Below are positions 53,034 through 63,965 of a DNA stretch of 64,000 nt, piece by piece (positions within the stretch are counted from its first letter, which is position 1; every line of letters starts with the position of its first letter). The stretch comes from Lepidonotus clava (taxonomy: Eukaryota > Annelida > Polychaeta > Phyllodocida > Polynoidae), in contig OW387148.1 of the NCBI GenBank assembly GCA_936440205.1, positions 12,889,961 to 12,953,960 of the forward strand, read 5' to 3'. The position numbers and the translations under genes were made by a program. The notes below the pieces were generated by a model. That model ran no database searches, had not been told where the DNA came from, and worked only from the letters and a program-made list of their open reading frames with translations.

Positions 53034-56000
53034 TTAAATTGTGTTGTTGGCTGTATCAAACCTGCTGACATTGATCAGTGCAAGACAAACACCTTCCAGG
53101 TCCTTCATGTTCACTGGATGAAACTGAAGTACAACTACGGAGTACGTCAGCAGGGCTCCTATAATCTTGAAAAGCAAAGAAAAAAGAAGTTCAATCCACA
53201 TAATAACATCATAATGCCAATCTGGCATTTGCTCTCATATCCTTAATTTTCTTGGCTCTGAGGCTGTTATAGTAGTGTTGTGGTTTCATAAGTTTGGTTA
53301 AGGTTAGACTACGGTGATGCGCAGTAGATTTACTAAAACTGCCATATCTCTGGGGTCATTGGTGATATTTGACCATGTTATATGTCATTTAAAAGTCCTT
53401 ATTTTTCTCTATCTAATAAAATAATGAACTGCATTTACAGATTTAATTGATTATTAAAATTGAATTTTTTCACATTTATTTTTTGAACCAGGATTTCTCG
53501 CTTAATATTATTTCTGTAATTTTGAAACTTGGTAATATTGTCAATAACATTTGTTTGGAGGGAACCGTGTCTCAGATTTCTTATTTAGGCCCTAGTTTTG
53601 ATTTTGTGATAAAAACCGGGAAACTTCTTGTATTTTTTGGTCATAATTTACAACTTCCATTTCTATATCTCATAAAACTCAAACTAAGCCATAAATAAAA
53701 AATCTGAGACACGGTTCCCTCTATAAGACCAATATGTATATGCATAAGAAATTTTCTATATCTATCTTATCACCCATGATTATAAAATTTATATCATTAG
53801 ATAGTAGATTAAAACTGGTATCTAATGGTATATAATAATTATTTAGATGAATAGGATCAAAATAATTATTCTAAACTTTTCCAAGACCAGTGCAGTGATC
53901 CCTCATCACAGTAGTCTAACCTTAAGGGGGCCAACCTTAGAGCAAAACTTGAATAGATTTAAAGGATCCCTTATCATATTATTTGTTTTCTTATCTGAGG
54001 GTGACCCTTGGACAGAAATATCAAAGTATTATCTTGAAATGAAATCAAAGATGTGATGATTTAATATATTTTAATTTCTTATGGCGACATTCTAGAATTA
54101 TTTAGAAATTCATAAAATGCCTGATTGAAAAATTGTATGGTCAAAATAAATCAATCAGGCATTTTATGAATTTCGAAATAATTCTAGAATGTCGCCATAA
54201 GAAATTAAAATATATTATTTTCTCTCAAGGGCTTACCATCCAAGACTCTTCTGAGCCACATTAAATAAAATCAAATACCAATCCAGTGCCTAGAGAAAAT
54301 AAGCCTACTGTTTAAATTCTCACAAAATAAAGACCTTACTAGTCTTTATTTTTCCAAAAAAGAAATAAGACTCTTTGCTTTATACAACTGATGAGGTAAT
54401 CTTCCGAAACCGCATAAAATACCGCAGGCAAATATTTATTATGAAAAGAATCTCACATAATAAATACACCAAGGCAACATACACACTCCCCCCTTACTCC
54501 CCCTACCCCTCCCCCACACCCCAACCCACCACTCATACCACCACTCCCCCCCCCCTGTGTGTACAGGACCGGTCAGACCTAGCGCTGTCCCTGCTCCTAC
54601 CTGCCAGTGGCACACAGTGGCCTATGAAAACCACTGAGACAAAACATGTGACTTGATCAACCACTGAAAATCATGGACACAGAACAAGCGGTAAAAGGCA
54701 CCCCAGGTGACTGAAAATCTCACCTACCTGGCTCAGAAGCGGTCTTGTCAATAGAGAGAACACACAGCCACGTCTCCACCCACAAAGATGTGATGATTGT
54801 CTAAAGTTTACATTAGAATTCCCTATTTTTTATGTAACCACAACTCGATTAATGAATAAGAGAAAACAACTTCCATACCTAGGTTACCAATTTTTTTCAC
54901 TATCATATCTTAGCTGACTGCTAACAATTATGCTAATAATTATGTTTTTATGTATTAAGGGTCTTGATACTTACTGTGGTGATTGTAGTCTGGTCAATAG
55001 TGAACAGATCCACCACTGTGAGACCTAAAGACTCCCCGTGACGTGTTACGAACAGCTGTATCTGTAAGTATAGAACTTGTGCAGATGTCACATTTTCCAA
55101 AAACGTAATTGAAACTTTTTGATAATGATGAGAATGTAGATGTGAGGGTCAATCATTAATTTTTGGGTCATTTGAAACAAAAAAGAATTATAACTTTAAT
55201 GGCCTTCTGATGTAAAGTTTTTCTTACAATGGCCTCCCTATGCCGTACATATCATTGAGAGGGATTCAATCTTGCAAAACGAGGGAATTGTCCCAGAGTT
55301 CCCCATTTAATGCATACATTTTGGGTTTCTTCAATAAGGGAGATGAAAGGAAAAGACAAAATAACTTAAGATAATGTTCCATGATATACCATTTGCAGAT
55401 TTAGAGGGTAGCGCAGGGGGCATGTACCCCTATTTTTGGCCACATAGATTTTCACCATAAAATTCACAGTGCACAGCCACCCCCATACACCCTATCTATT
55501 CATAAACAAAATTGTGTAACTAAGGGATTAAAATATAAACAAACAACACACAAAAAATACTGTGGCTGTTTAAAAAACAGGCGGTCATACTGATTTTTTG
55601 GAGAATACCCTGTTGTAAAGTTCTAAAACAGAACCTACTTGCATAACTGAGGCAGTATCAAGCTGACCCACATCAAATGAAAACAGGATCTTCTTTGAGG
55701 AATGTGCCTGGAAGAGAAACAAACACTCTTGGATACCCTTCAGGAGAGGAAAGGTTTAACGATAGATAAGGAATATCTCAAAATCTGTTTTTAACTCAGG
55801 AGTTGAGTTTGCATGTATTATTATTGCTTATACATGGTGCTTAGTGTTTCAACTGTCTCTGAAATTCAGAACAATATAAAATGAACATTACTTACGGCCC
55901 AACTGATGAAAGCACAATTGATGAGAATTATTGCACCAATACCTGTAGATACCGTCCACATACCATAGTCTACCATTGACCCTATAGTATCATACTGAGC

Positions 56001-56825
56001 GTACACCAAATTATACACAATTAGACATATCATACCTATGATATTGCAAAGTATGACACTCATTGGTGCAGACAGTATTCTGTTGGCATGATCCAAGGCC
56101 TCAAGGAGCCTCTCAAAATGCAGCCTTTCTTTTTCTATGCTGAAACTCATGCAACCTTGGTTCAACTGTTTCTTGTATTCTGTTAGTTTTAAGGTTTGTA
56201 TATAAAACCTCTGACACAAGATGAATGTCAGTAATGTAAGGACACACACTAATACAGTCCACATAGCAACCATAGAGTAACTGCCAATGCTAGCAAGCAC
56301 AAGGTAGGGTAGGGCATAGGGACTGGAGAGGGACAAGGGGTACATAAATTCCTTGTTGATTTCATCATTTTGGTTGTTAAAGAAATAAGTGTACAAGTTG
56401 GAAATGGTGTTAACGAGTAAAGGAGCAAAGGCAAGACCAAATATGACACGACTAACTGTGACAACATTGCTTTTCAGAACAAAACCAAGGTCTTCATTAC
56501 TCTCTGCCTCAGACCCTCCCAATGTAATTTTGATCTTTTGAATGTTCTTAAATCCTCTGAAAAGCAACAAGTTTATCAATGGTACCAACACTATGGAGGT
56601 AGTAAAGATCACCTTTCTGATGAAATGGGGACCAAAGGTTTCATCATCCTTAAACCATACTAACACCCTTACACTGTTGCCCACTTGAACCAAAGCAATC
56701 AAAACACTGTACATCATAAGGAGTATCTTAATGTAAATTTTCCTTCCTTTCTTTGCAGTGTAGATCCCAAAGAAATTGTAAATAAGTTCCATCAGGTCCA
56801 GAGCTTTGGTTGTGTCCTTTTCCAT
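53034..56825 (-). CDS. Gustatory-receptor-like (GRL) seven-transmembrane receptor, complete four-exon gene, 405 residues
   Basis: Exons on the minus strand: 55896-56825 (310 codons from ATG), 55639-55707, 54975-55061 and 53034-53165 (ends TAA). All three introns are GT-AG and phase 0 (donors GTAAGT, GTAGGT, GTAAGT). Predicted membrane segments lie at about 31-52, 69-90, 121-148, 170-204 (one long or two), 253-276, 290-310 and 363-378. Residues 230-255 (IEKERLHFERLLEALDHANRI region) form the intracellular helix typical before TM5/6. Exon 3 reads GLTVVDLFTIDQTTITT and exon 4 IIGALLTYSVVVLQF; TYxxxxxQF at 369-377 is the diagnostic TM7 signature of the insect Gr/GRL superfamily. Length and the late phase-0 introns fit the family. 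Such proteins form ligand-gated cation channels in insects; the ligand here is unknown. A possible 5' UTR acceptor (ttttcag) lies near 56963. Confidence 0.92.
53302..53921. mobile_element. 620-bp inverted-repeat element with TTAA target duplication
   Basis: Ends GGTTAGACTACGGTGATG and CATCACAGTAGTCTAACC, flanked by TTAA at 53298-53301 and 53922-53925. Copy 2 of the duplication has the unoccupied site gggttaagga at about 62282. TTAA targeting is typical of piggyBac-like elements. Inserted in the intron between the last two GRL exons. A smaller inverted-repeat element is nested inside. Confidence 0.85.
53559..53720. mobile_element. Nested 162-bp MITE
   Basis: Ends AGGGAACCGTGTCTCAGATT and AATCTGAGACACGGTTCCCT are perfect inverted repeats, lying within the TTAA element. 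Confidence 0.8.
54062..54783. mobile_element. 722-bp insertion with 15-bp target duplication, palindromic head and hammerhead-like segment
   Basis: Flanked by identical 15-mers aaagatgtgatgatt at 54047-54061 and 54784-54798; duplication copy 2 has one such 15-mer (about 62408) and no insert. The element opens with a palindrome of about 67-bp arms (54062-54130 against 54150-54217). It contains CTGATGA-GG...CC-GAAAC at 54388-54410 followed by ataataaatacaccaaggc, then a C-rich tail. The long target duplication suggests a retroelement, possibly Penelope-like; no reverse transcriptase is visible. Confidence 0.65.
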
Positions 56826-56829
56826 TCTA

Positions 56830-58285
56830 TTGTGCTCTTCCTTTATGTTGTGATCTAACCACCACCTAGGTTATGTACTTATCACCTAGTTTATGTACCT
56901 AAAGGATCTTGGAATGTTCTTGTAACTAGCAAAATGTCCAGATGGTTGCAATCCTTGATGCCTGAAAATGAAATGTGCTATCTAATTTTCTCTCTGAATG
57001 TACTAACCAAGCTTAGAGCAATGTGCGGCAGAGGCAAGCAGATCTACCCTTGATAATATTAATCAATGTAGACAATCGGATGGGGCATTGACAGCTGTAA
57101 AATCCATGTTTTCAGCCAAAGTATATATTTTGGCATCATAAAGTAAACTTGGCTTTACTGCTTAAATTGAATGTTTATCTGAACTAGATGCACTAACTTG
57201 TAATTGTATAATTATTAGTTACATCCTATTGACTCCAGAAAAGAAATAACACCAGACTCAAAACCCTGTCCCCCAACCCCGACCTATGGGCCTTTAACAA
57301 AGGTACCCTCTTTCTACATCTTTTAGAGATTACTAGATGGTTGTGAAAAAATCTCAATGTTTTCTTTGGTGGATTTGCCATTGATCAGCTCATTTTTGGT
57401 TGATCCTGAAGTTAAGGAGCACCTTAAATATGGAATCCTTTCCAATTGAATCATTCCAAAAGGCATGTTGCTTAAACTAGAAGTTTTATGGTACCATAGA
57501 GTAAAATCAGGAGAGCTGACCCCCCCTAAGTAAAGAATGAAGTTCATTAGTTCATAAAGGGAGAGGTGTTTCGTTAATTAATGCAAATGCATTAGAGTGG
57601 GCCAGTTGTTTACATCAGCCACATAGAAAGCACTCAGGAGGATGGTCAAATATAAACTATTGCATACTCACACTTTATGTCTGCCATCAGTATTTGTGAT
57701 ATATAAAGGTTTCTATTGAACTTGCTAATCACTGTCTAGCAAAAGCTGCAAGTAAAAAATATCATATGACATTTTCTATGTGTCAGTATAGATCAGTACC
57801 TGTGATGCAATTTTATTCACTTCTGAGAAGGTCGGTATGTTTTTATTTTACCCCTTTATGTGGTTCGTTCTCTTTTTCCTTACTGACAAACACATAAGGG
57901 AGTTAAATAAAACATGACAACCCTCTCAGTTATGAATAAAATCAGTATTTCATGCGGACCTGCCTACCTATAACTACAAATGACCCAAACCAGAGTGTAA
58001 CAAACCTAAGGGAGAATCTGTCTGAACACATAGACTCTTACAGGCCAACAGCAGTGGCACCTGGTGTATCACATTTACACAACCAGCAGACCAACTAGTT
58101 ATAACTAGTTATATACTCAAGTTACACTGCATGAGATTTGAAATCTACAAGGCCTTGCGTTTTTACTGTAGAGGTCATAAAGAACAATGTTACCATTGTT
58201 ATTACAGCCAAACCTGCCAAAACTCGCATCAATCTGCCAAACCGGACCTCAGGGATGTCTTATTTTGGGATTTTAATTCAGTTTT
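56830..58285. other. Upstream flank of GRL gene 1
   Basis: Should contain its promoter and any 5' UTR exon. AT-rich, no clear TATA box close to the ATG, and no other gene recognised. Confidence 0.4.
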
Positions 58286-58289
58286 GGGT

Positions 58290-58545
58290 TGTGAGTGAGT
58301 GCATGAGTGATGGAGGTTATATGCCAGGGTCATTTTCACAGCAAAAATAAGTTGGGATGAATTTAGCAGGGGATCAAAACCTGGATATCATTTTTGCTGT
58401 ACCTCATCCCTTAGTTCTCCGATCACCAACCGGGAATTGAACCCAAAGAATCACTTGGCCAGTGCTTGGTCCCCCCTATCATTGCCTTCTATGATCAGAA
58501 GGGGCTAATAGGGGCCTATTCTTCCTCATAACCCCCACGGGGCTA
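58290..58545 (+). repeat. 300-bp dispersed repeat, copy 3
   Basis: Relative of 33345-33650 and 41075-41365: gagtgagtgcatgagtgat, ccagggtcattttcacagc, gcaggggatcaaaacctgg, catcccttagt, then ggtccccc and aggggcta. Confidence 0.75.
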
Positions 58546-58589
58546 GTTATAAGTTGTATCCACCCTAAATCCTACTTTGTTCATGTATG

Positions 58590-58860
58590 TTTGTTTTGCA
58601 TTGGTCAGATAGGAGAGGGACTGCCACATGCTGCTGGAGTCTGCCCGAGGAGGGACAGACCTCCGGTCACCAACCTCCAAGTCACCAGCCGTCACACCAT
58701 CAGCTCCACCTCCAGCCGCCAAGCCAAAAAACACATAGGGAGCCCGTCCACCGAGGATGATGGGCTCCAACAGGTTAGCAGTGATTTACATGCATTGGTT
58801 GACCACGTGGATTCTGTTTATGATCAGGTTGAGGATTTTGATTTGATGATGTGCTAACCA
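58590..58860 (+). other. Uncertain coding-like stretch
   Basis: An acceptor-like tggtcag precedes an open frame rich in Ser, Thr and Pro (ICP-like GLPHAAGVCPRRDRPPVTNL) with a donor-like CAACAGGTTAGC inside it. No recognised domain, no matching neighbour exon. More likely chance than gene. Confidence 0.15.
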
Positions 58861-59010
58861 TTTTCCCATCCTCTTCTCCATCAATAGTATTTAATATTGT
58901 CAGTGTCCTCATAAGGGATGTTGGGAATGTCCCTTCTGGTGACTCTGCTCCTGGGGCCTGATCACATATGGCCAGAGGTATCACATCGTCTACTTCCTCC
59001 TCAAATCAGG

Positions 59011-59330
59011 CAATGACAATGACAATGACAATGACAATGACTTTATTCACTTCCTCATTAAGAGGCATAGGAAAACTACAATATATAAACTACAATACAT
59101 TAAATACAATACATTAAATACACAGGTTGTAAAAACAATATATACATTTTGATGTTGTTGGTGTAAGAAACACCAGAGTTCGGGAGATTCACAATTTTTG
59201 TGTGCCATCTCGTAGCACCAGTTGTAGCACCAACTGTTTTGGCAAGACAAGTACACTAGAGTGTAATACAGGAGGCAGTCATCTCCATAGTTATACAGGT
59301 TCGAGTATATCATGACTAGTTGTCGAATTG
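59011..59330 (-). mobile_element. Retroelement 3' end with AATAAA and (TCATTG)n tail
   Basis: On the minus strand a non-coding body ends gtgaataaagtcattgtcat and continues as TCATTG repeats (59011-59040). AATAAAG followed by a short-unit tail is the usual 3' end of LINE or LINE-mobilised copies. The family is not determined. Confidence 0.5.
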
Positions 59331-59349
59331 ACTAGTTGTTTACAAATGT

Positions 59350-60560
59350 TTGGCTATGATTAATAAGCCCATTGTGAATGTGCTCGCTGGCAGTATGGGC
59401 ATCCCCTGCATGGCAGCTGCTCTAGTGACAAACAAGCACTGTAGCAATCACATTCCAACATGGGGTCGGTTATATTTGAGAGGGTGTCAGTATTAATGTG
59501 TTTCTTCCCCGGTCTATGGATAATAGACATGCCATACTCTGCTAGCTCTTCAAGTCAGTAGGCCAACTTTCCTTGGATGTTCTTGAACCTCAGTAACTGG
59601 GTGAGATTATTGTAGTGTGTCCTCATGAGGAATGTCATCCTAACAGCAGTGACGGTACTGCCTTGTTAGTCGCACCACTGCTGGCAGCTTCTTGCGAGTG
59701 GTGCAGTACTGCTCTCGGGGTCATTGTTAAGCTCCTATAGGCAATTATCCATACCTGGCTGTCAACCACCCATCCCAGCTCTCCTGTAACTGCTGTCTGA
59801 TGTGTTGCAATCAAGTATGAAGGTGTACCTCGGATCAGGGTAGGGTAGCACATGTACAGGGGCCTTCACCATCACTTCTTTTAGCTGATGGAAGCCATCC
59901 TCAGCCTGCTTCGACCAGGCAAACTGAGAGCGTACAGTGGGTTGATAGTGTTCGAGGTACAAACTCCTCATGGTAATTTGCAAATTCGAGGAAAGATTTG
60001 ACATCACAGATGCATCTCGGGGTCAGCCAGTTTCTAATAGTCTCTCTGTTGTCTTGATTTATATGGATTCCCAGAGAGGTCACAAGCCTGCCTTAAAACA
60101 TCACTTCCTTCTGGAAAAAGCTACACTTTTTGGCTTCAGCTTAAGGTTAAATCCCTGGAATTGTTCAAGGGCCTCCACCAGGTTGTCCCGCACCTTTCTG
60201 AAGCTGTCCCCAAAGTAGGAGAGGACCTTGTTCCACGGCATCCCGTGCAACACCAGTTGGACTGCCCATTGGAAGGTGGCTGGCACGTTGCACAGTCCAA
60301 ATCCCATCTGGGTCCACTCAAAGAGGCCATACTTTGTGATGAACACTGTTTTGTGTTGGTCCCTCTCTTCCAGCTCAATCTGCCAGTACCTGGAGTTCAT
60401 GTCGAGGCCACTGTAGAACTTGCTTTGCGCTTAAGAGTCCAGACACTCCATGATCTTCGGCAGTGGGAAGGTGTCTCTGTCTATGACGTTGATGAGGGCT
60501 CTGTAGACAAGGCACCACCGCACACCATCTTAATATGAAATCCATAACCGACTTTATCAT
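59350..60560 (-). mobile_element. Ty3/Gypsy pol fossil (reverse transcriptase to RNase H)
   Basis: Old, broken copy of a Ty3/Gypsy-type retrotransposon, minus strand. Parts in order: reverse transcriptase palm (about 60560-60100, with the DMNSRYWQIELEERD and FEWTQMGFGLCNVPATFQ type blocks), connection region (about 60080-59760, with PYPDPRYTFILDC), RNase H end with HRPGKKHINTDTLSNI (about 59540-59480), and a Cys-rich linker of the kind that precedes integrase (about 59400-59350). Several breaks. Gag, integrase and LTRs are not seen next to it. No function expected. Confidence 0.85.
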
Positions 60561-60564
60561 CCAA

Positions 60565-60785
60565 GGAACCCCATAAATCCTACAGTAAGCATAATCTATA
60601 CATCCAGATTTACTACGCAGAAGTGGGGTAGAATGAAACTTACAAGCCTGCTGTACATCAGGCGTGCTGCAAACTGAAGGTACGGGTCAAACTGGCGCGG
60701 CCATGGCCGCTTGGGTTAGGGGTGGCGGCAGAGATGCCTAATGGATGAGACTAGAACTACATGTTTTCTGCGTCAACCACAAACT
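60565..60785. other. No feature recognised
   Basis: Flank of the Gypsy fossil; may be further element sequence without recognisable coding. Confidence 0.35.
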
Positions 60786-62036
60786 AAATTGGGGAACCAT
60801 AAATCTATATATACATATAAATCTATATATCTATCTATGTATATACCAGAATACGTCATACACATTTTAGTTGTAGCTAGGCCTTAAACAACTATCAAAA
60901 TTGAATCAGTGCAAATATCACAATTTCCTGCTTTTGTTGTTGTTTATTAAGGATTATGTATGACCATAACAACTGAGTGTAAAAGTGATAATAAACTGAA
61001 GCTTTAAAAACAAGGCTTGTTGACAATGCAATTGTTTATTATACTATGTATGCAATGTTCAACATATATTAGTTAATTGCAATTATGTTAATGATAATCA
61101 AGCAAATAATATCTACATAAATGTCTACATAATCTGCATTGGGGAGATGGGGAGATGTGGAGGTTTACTGACTTATATGTAATACCTTGAATGCCTCTAG
61201 ACTGCTATAGACCTTGTGCAGATGTGGTCACTTGATCCTTGGTTGGTGATAACCATTGGTGACCATGATCATATGGTTGTGAAATAGATACAAAATTCAT
61301 TAATTCTAATCAACAATGATTGTTGTTTTTATTCAGTAAGATTATTTTGAATAAATGTAAAAAATTAAATACTAAAATTGAAAATAATTGTGTTTATAAA
61401 TTATTGATCATCAATATGTCTGCCACCTCATTTTAGGAGAATATTATAGGGCTGCCATTGTTTCTGTCAACTAAACGTGCTGAAATTGGCTTGCGAATTC
61501 ATAAACCAGGAGAACAGGAGCCTGCCTTAAGTGAATGACTTTGATTAGTACCAATGTTGTACACACACATATTTTTTAAATGTCTTCGAACCTTACAATC
61601 TGGATATCAATATCCCAATTACTACTGTATGCATGATAATCAAAACTTGCAAATAATATCACATGTATGTATTTGGCAGAAAGTACATTTCTCATGGCCA
61701 GTCATGGTCCTAGAAAAATCGTTCTGTTCATAACCCAATGTTGATTGCATAAAGATATTCTACAATATCTAAGGGACAAAGATTGAATACAATTACCTTA
61801 TAACCACAATTTCATTTTGTTATACACACATGAATCAAGGAGGTTAAAGAAGGTTGTTTAATGAATAGGGAGTGTTCTCCGAGGGTAATCAGAAGTGGGT
61901 CCATCCTGCCACCAAACTGCCCGTAGTGTAAGTTGAATGTACTAGCAGTGATCACTGGTGACACACCTATGTGGGCAGATGACAGGTAATGGTCAGCTCT
62001 ATTGGCACCACTATTTCCCCAAACATGCCATATCTG

Positions 62037-63379
62037 TTAAATTGTGTTGTTGGCTGTATCAATCCTGCTGACATTGATCAGTGCAAGACAAACACCTTCC
62101 AGGTCCTTCATGTTCACTGGATGAAACTGAAGTACAACTACGGAGTACGTCAGCAGGGCTCCTATGATCTTGAAAAAAAAATCCACATCATAGTATTCTA
62201 AGGTCAACCTGGCATTTGCTCTCATATCCTTAATTTTCTTGGCTCTGAGGCTGTTATAGTAATGTTGTGGTTTCAAAAGTTGGGTTAAGGAGGCCAACCT
62301 TAGAGCAAAACTTGAATAGATTTAAAGGATCTCTTATCATATTATTTGTTTTTTTATCTGAGGGTGACCCTTGGACAGAAATATCAAAGTATTATCTTGA
62401 AATGAAATTAAAGATGTGATGATTGTCTTAAGTTTACATTAGAATTCCCTATTCTTGATGTAACCACAACTCAATTAATGAATAAGAGAAAACAACTTCC
62501 ATACCTAAGTTACCAATTTTTTCACTATCATATCCTAACTGACTGCTAATAATTATGCTAATAATTATGTATTTATGTATCAAGGGTCTTGATACTTACT
62601 GTGGTGATTGTAGTCTGGTCAATGGTGAAGAGATCCACCATTGTGAGACCTAAAGACTCCCCATGACGTGTTACAAACAGCTGAATCTGTAAGTATAGAA
62701 CTTTTGCAGATGATGTCATATTTTCCAAAAACGTAATTGAAACTTTTTGATAATGCTTTCCCAAGTCTGATCTTGTTTAAAAGGGAATTGCCATTTGATG
62801 AGAATGTAGATGTGAGGGTCAATCATTAATTTTTGGGTCATTTGAAACAAAAAAGAATTATAACTATAATGGCCTTCTGATATAATGTTTTTCTTACCTT
62901 GGCCTCCCTATACAGTACATATTATTAAGAGGGATTCAATTTTGCAAAATGAGGGAATTGTCCCAGAATTCCCCATTTAATGCATACATTTTCTGTTTCT
63001 TCAATAAGGGAGGCAAAAGGAAAAGACAAAATAACTTAAAATAATGTCCCATGATATACTATTTGCAGATTTAGAGGGTGGCGCAGGGGGCATGTACCCC
63101 TATTTTTGGCCACATAGTTTTTCACCATATAATTCACAGTGCACTGTCAACCCCCCTACACCTTATCTATTCATAAACAAAAATGTGAAACTAAGGGATT
63201 AAAATATAAACAAACAACACACACAAAAATACTGAGGCTGTTTAAAAAACAGGCAGTCATACTGATTTTTTGGAGAATACCCTGTTGTGAAGTTCTCAAA
63301 CAGGACCTACTTGCATAACTGAGGCAGTATCAAGCTGACCCACATCAAATGAAAACAGGATCTTCTTTGAGGAATGTGC
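62037..63379 (-). CDS. Second GRL receptor gene, last three exons (first exon outside the window)
   Basis: Minus-strand exons 63311-63379, 62600-62686 and 62037-62168 have the same lengths (69, 87, 132 bp), phase 0 and splice sites as GRL gene 1. All are open. Protein changes visible are few: V to M in GLTMVDLF and F to I in NVSRIDTANNTI; the TYSVVVLQF signature is intact. The two 3' ends therefore look conserved by selection or recently duplicated. The intron before the last exon is 431 bp against 1809 bp in gene 1, which carries two insertions. Exon 1 (about 310 codons) is expected just past 64000. The AATAAA used by gene 1 is not present at the aligned position. Confidence 0.88.
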
Positions 63380-63437
63380 CTGGAAGAGAAACGAACACTC
63401 TTGGTTACCCTTCAGGAGAGGAAAGGTTTAACCATAG

Positions 63438-63965
63438 TATAAAAGTAGCCCCTACTTTGTATTCAGGACTCTGATACCTTTACAGCATAACTGCCATGAA
63501 AAGGTCCAGCATCTGGTATAGGCTGGTGCAGAGGTAGTATACTAGGTTGTAGAACAAAATGACAGAACTCCAGGATAGCAGCTAGTAGAATGATACTTTG
63601 TATTCAGTAACACCAGTTTATATACAGGTACAGAGATGCACAAACATTGACCATGCCCAGATAAGGTCCTGTCCCTGGCCAGCTGTGTTGACCAGTGGTG
63701 TGGGAGGTCTCCTCCCTAGCTCCAATCACATACAATTAATCTGACTAACTATGCAAACAAACCATAATCACATAAGGATAATTGTAGGGTGTCACAGATT
63801 ACCTATCAACAGATTACCCATGCAAACAATCTATAAATCCAAAAGGTTACTCATAGATTACCCCAGCATACATGCACAAAACCATAAAATACAAGTCTAG
63901 CTATATTCATTACAAAGCACAAAAGCTACCTATATATATGTAATACTTTACTGTAATACTTTACA
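63438..63965 (-). mobile_element. Probable solo LTR (fossil), private to duplication copy 2
   Basis: A 528-bp insertion with ATAG on both sides (63434-63437 and 63966-63969); copy 1 has a single gatag at the same place (about 55763). On the minus strand it begins TGTAAAG and contains a TATATAAAC promoter-like block near 63605. The short target duplication and TG start fit a solo LTR. No coding parts. It is younger than the duplication. Confidence 0.6.

Larger units (their letters stand above)
50297..55860. repeat. Segmental duplication, copy 1 (encloses the 3' part of GRL gene 1)
   Basis: Collinear with 60790-64000, interrupted by copy-specific insertions. Shared anchors: tttttgttgttgtttattta at about 50371 and 60930, atagaccttgtgcaga at 51942 and 61207, all three downstream GRL exons, and the introns around them. 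Copy 1 alone carries about 1.2 kb at 50460-51640, the MITE at 52401-52664, the element at 53302-53921 and the insertion at 54062-54783. Confidence 0.9.

Noticed and set aside
58590-58860. Exon of an unknown plus-strand gene
   Set aside because: Weak splice-like edges and no domain or partner exon; kept only as a low-confidence entry.
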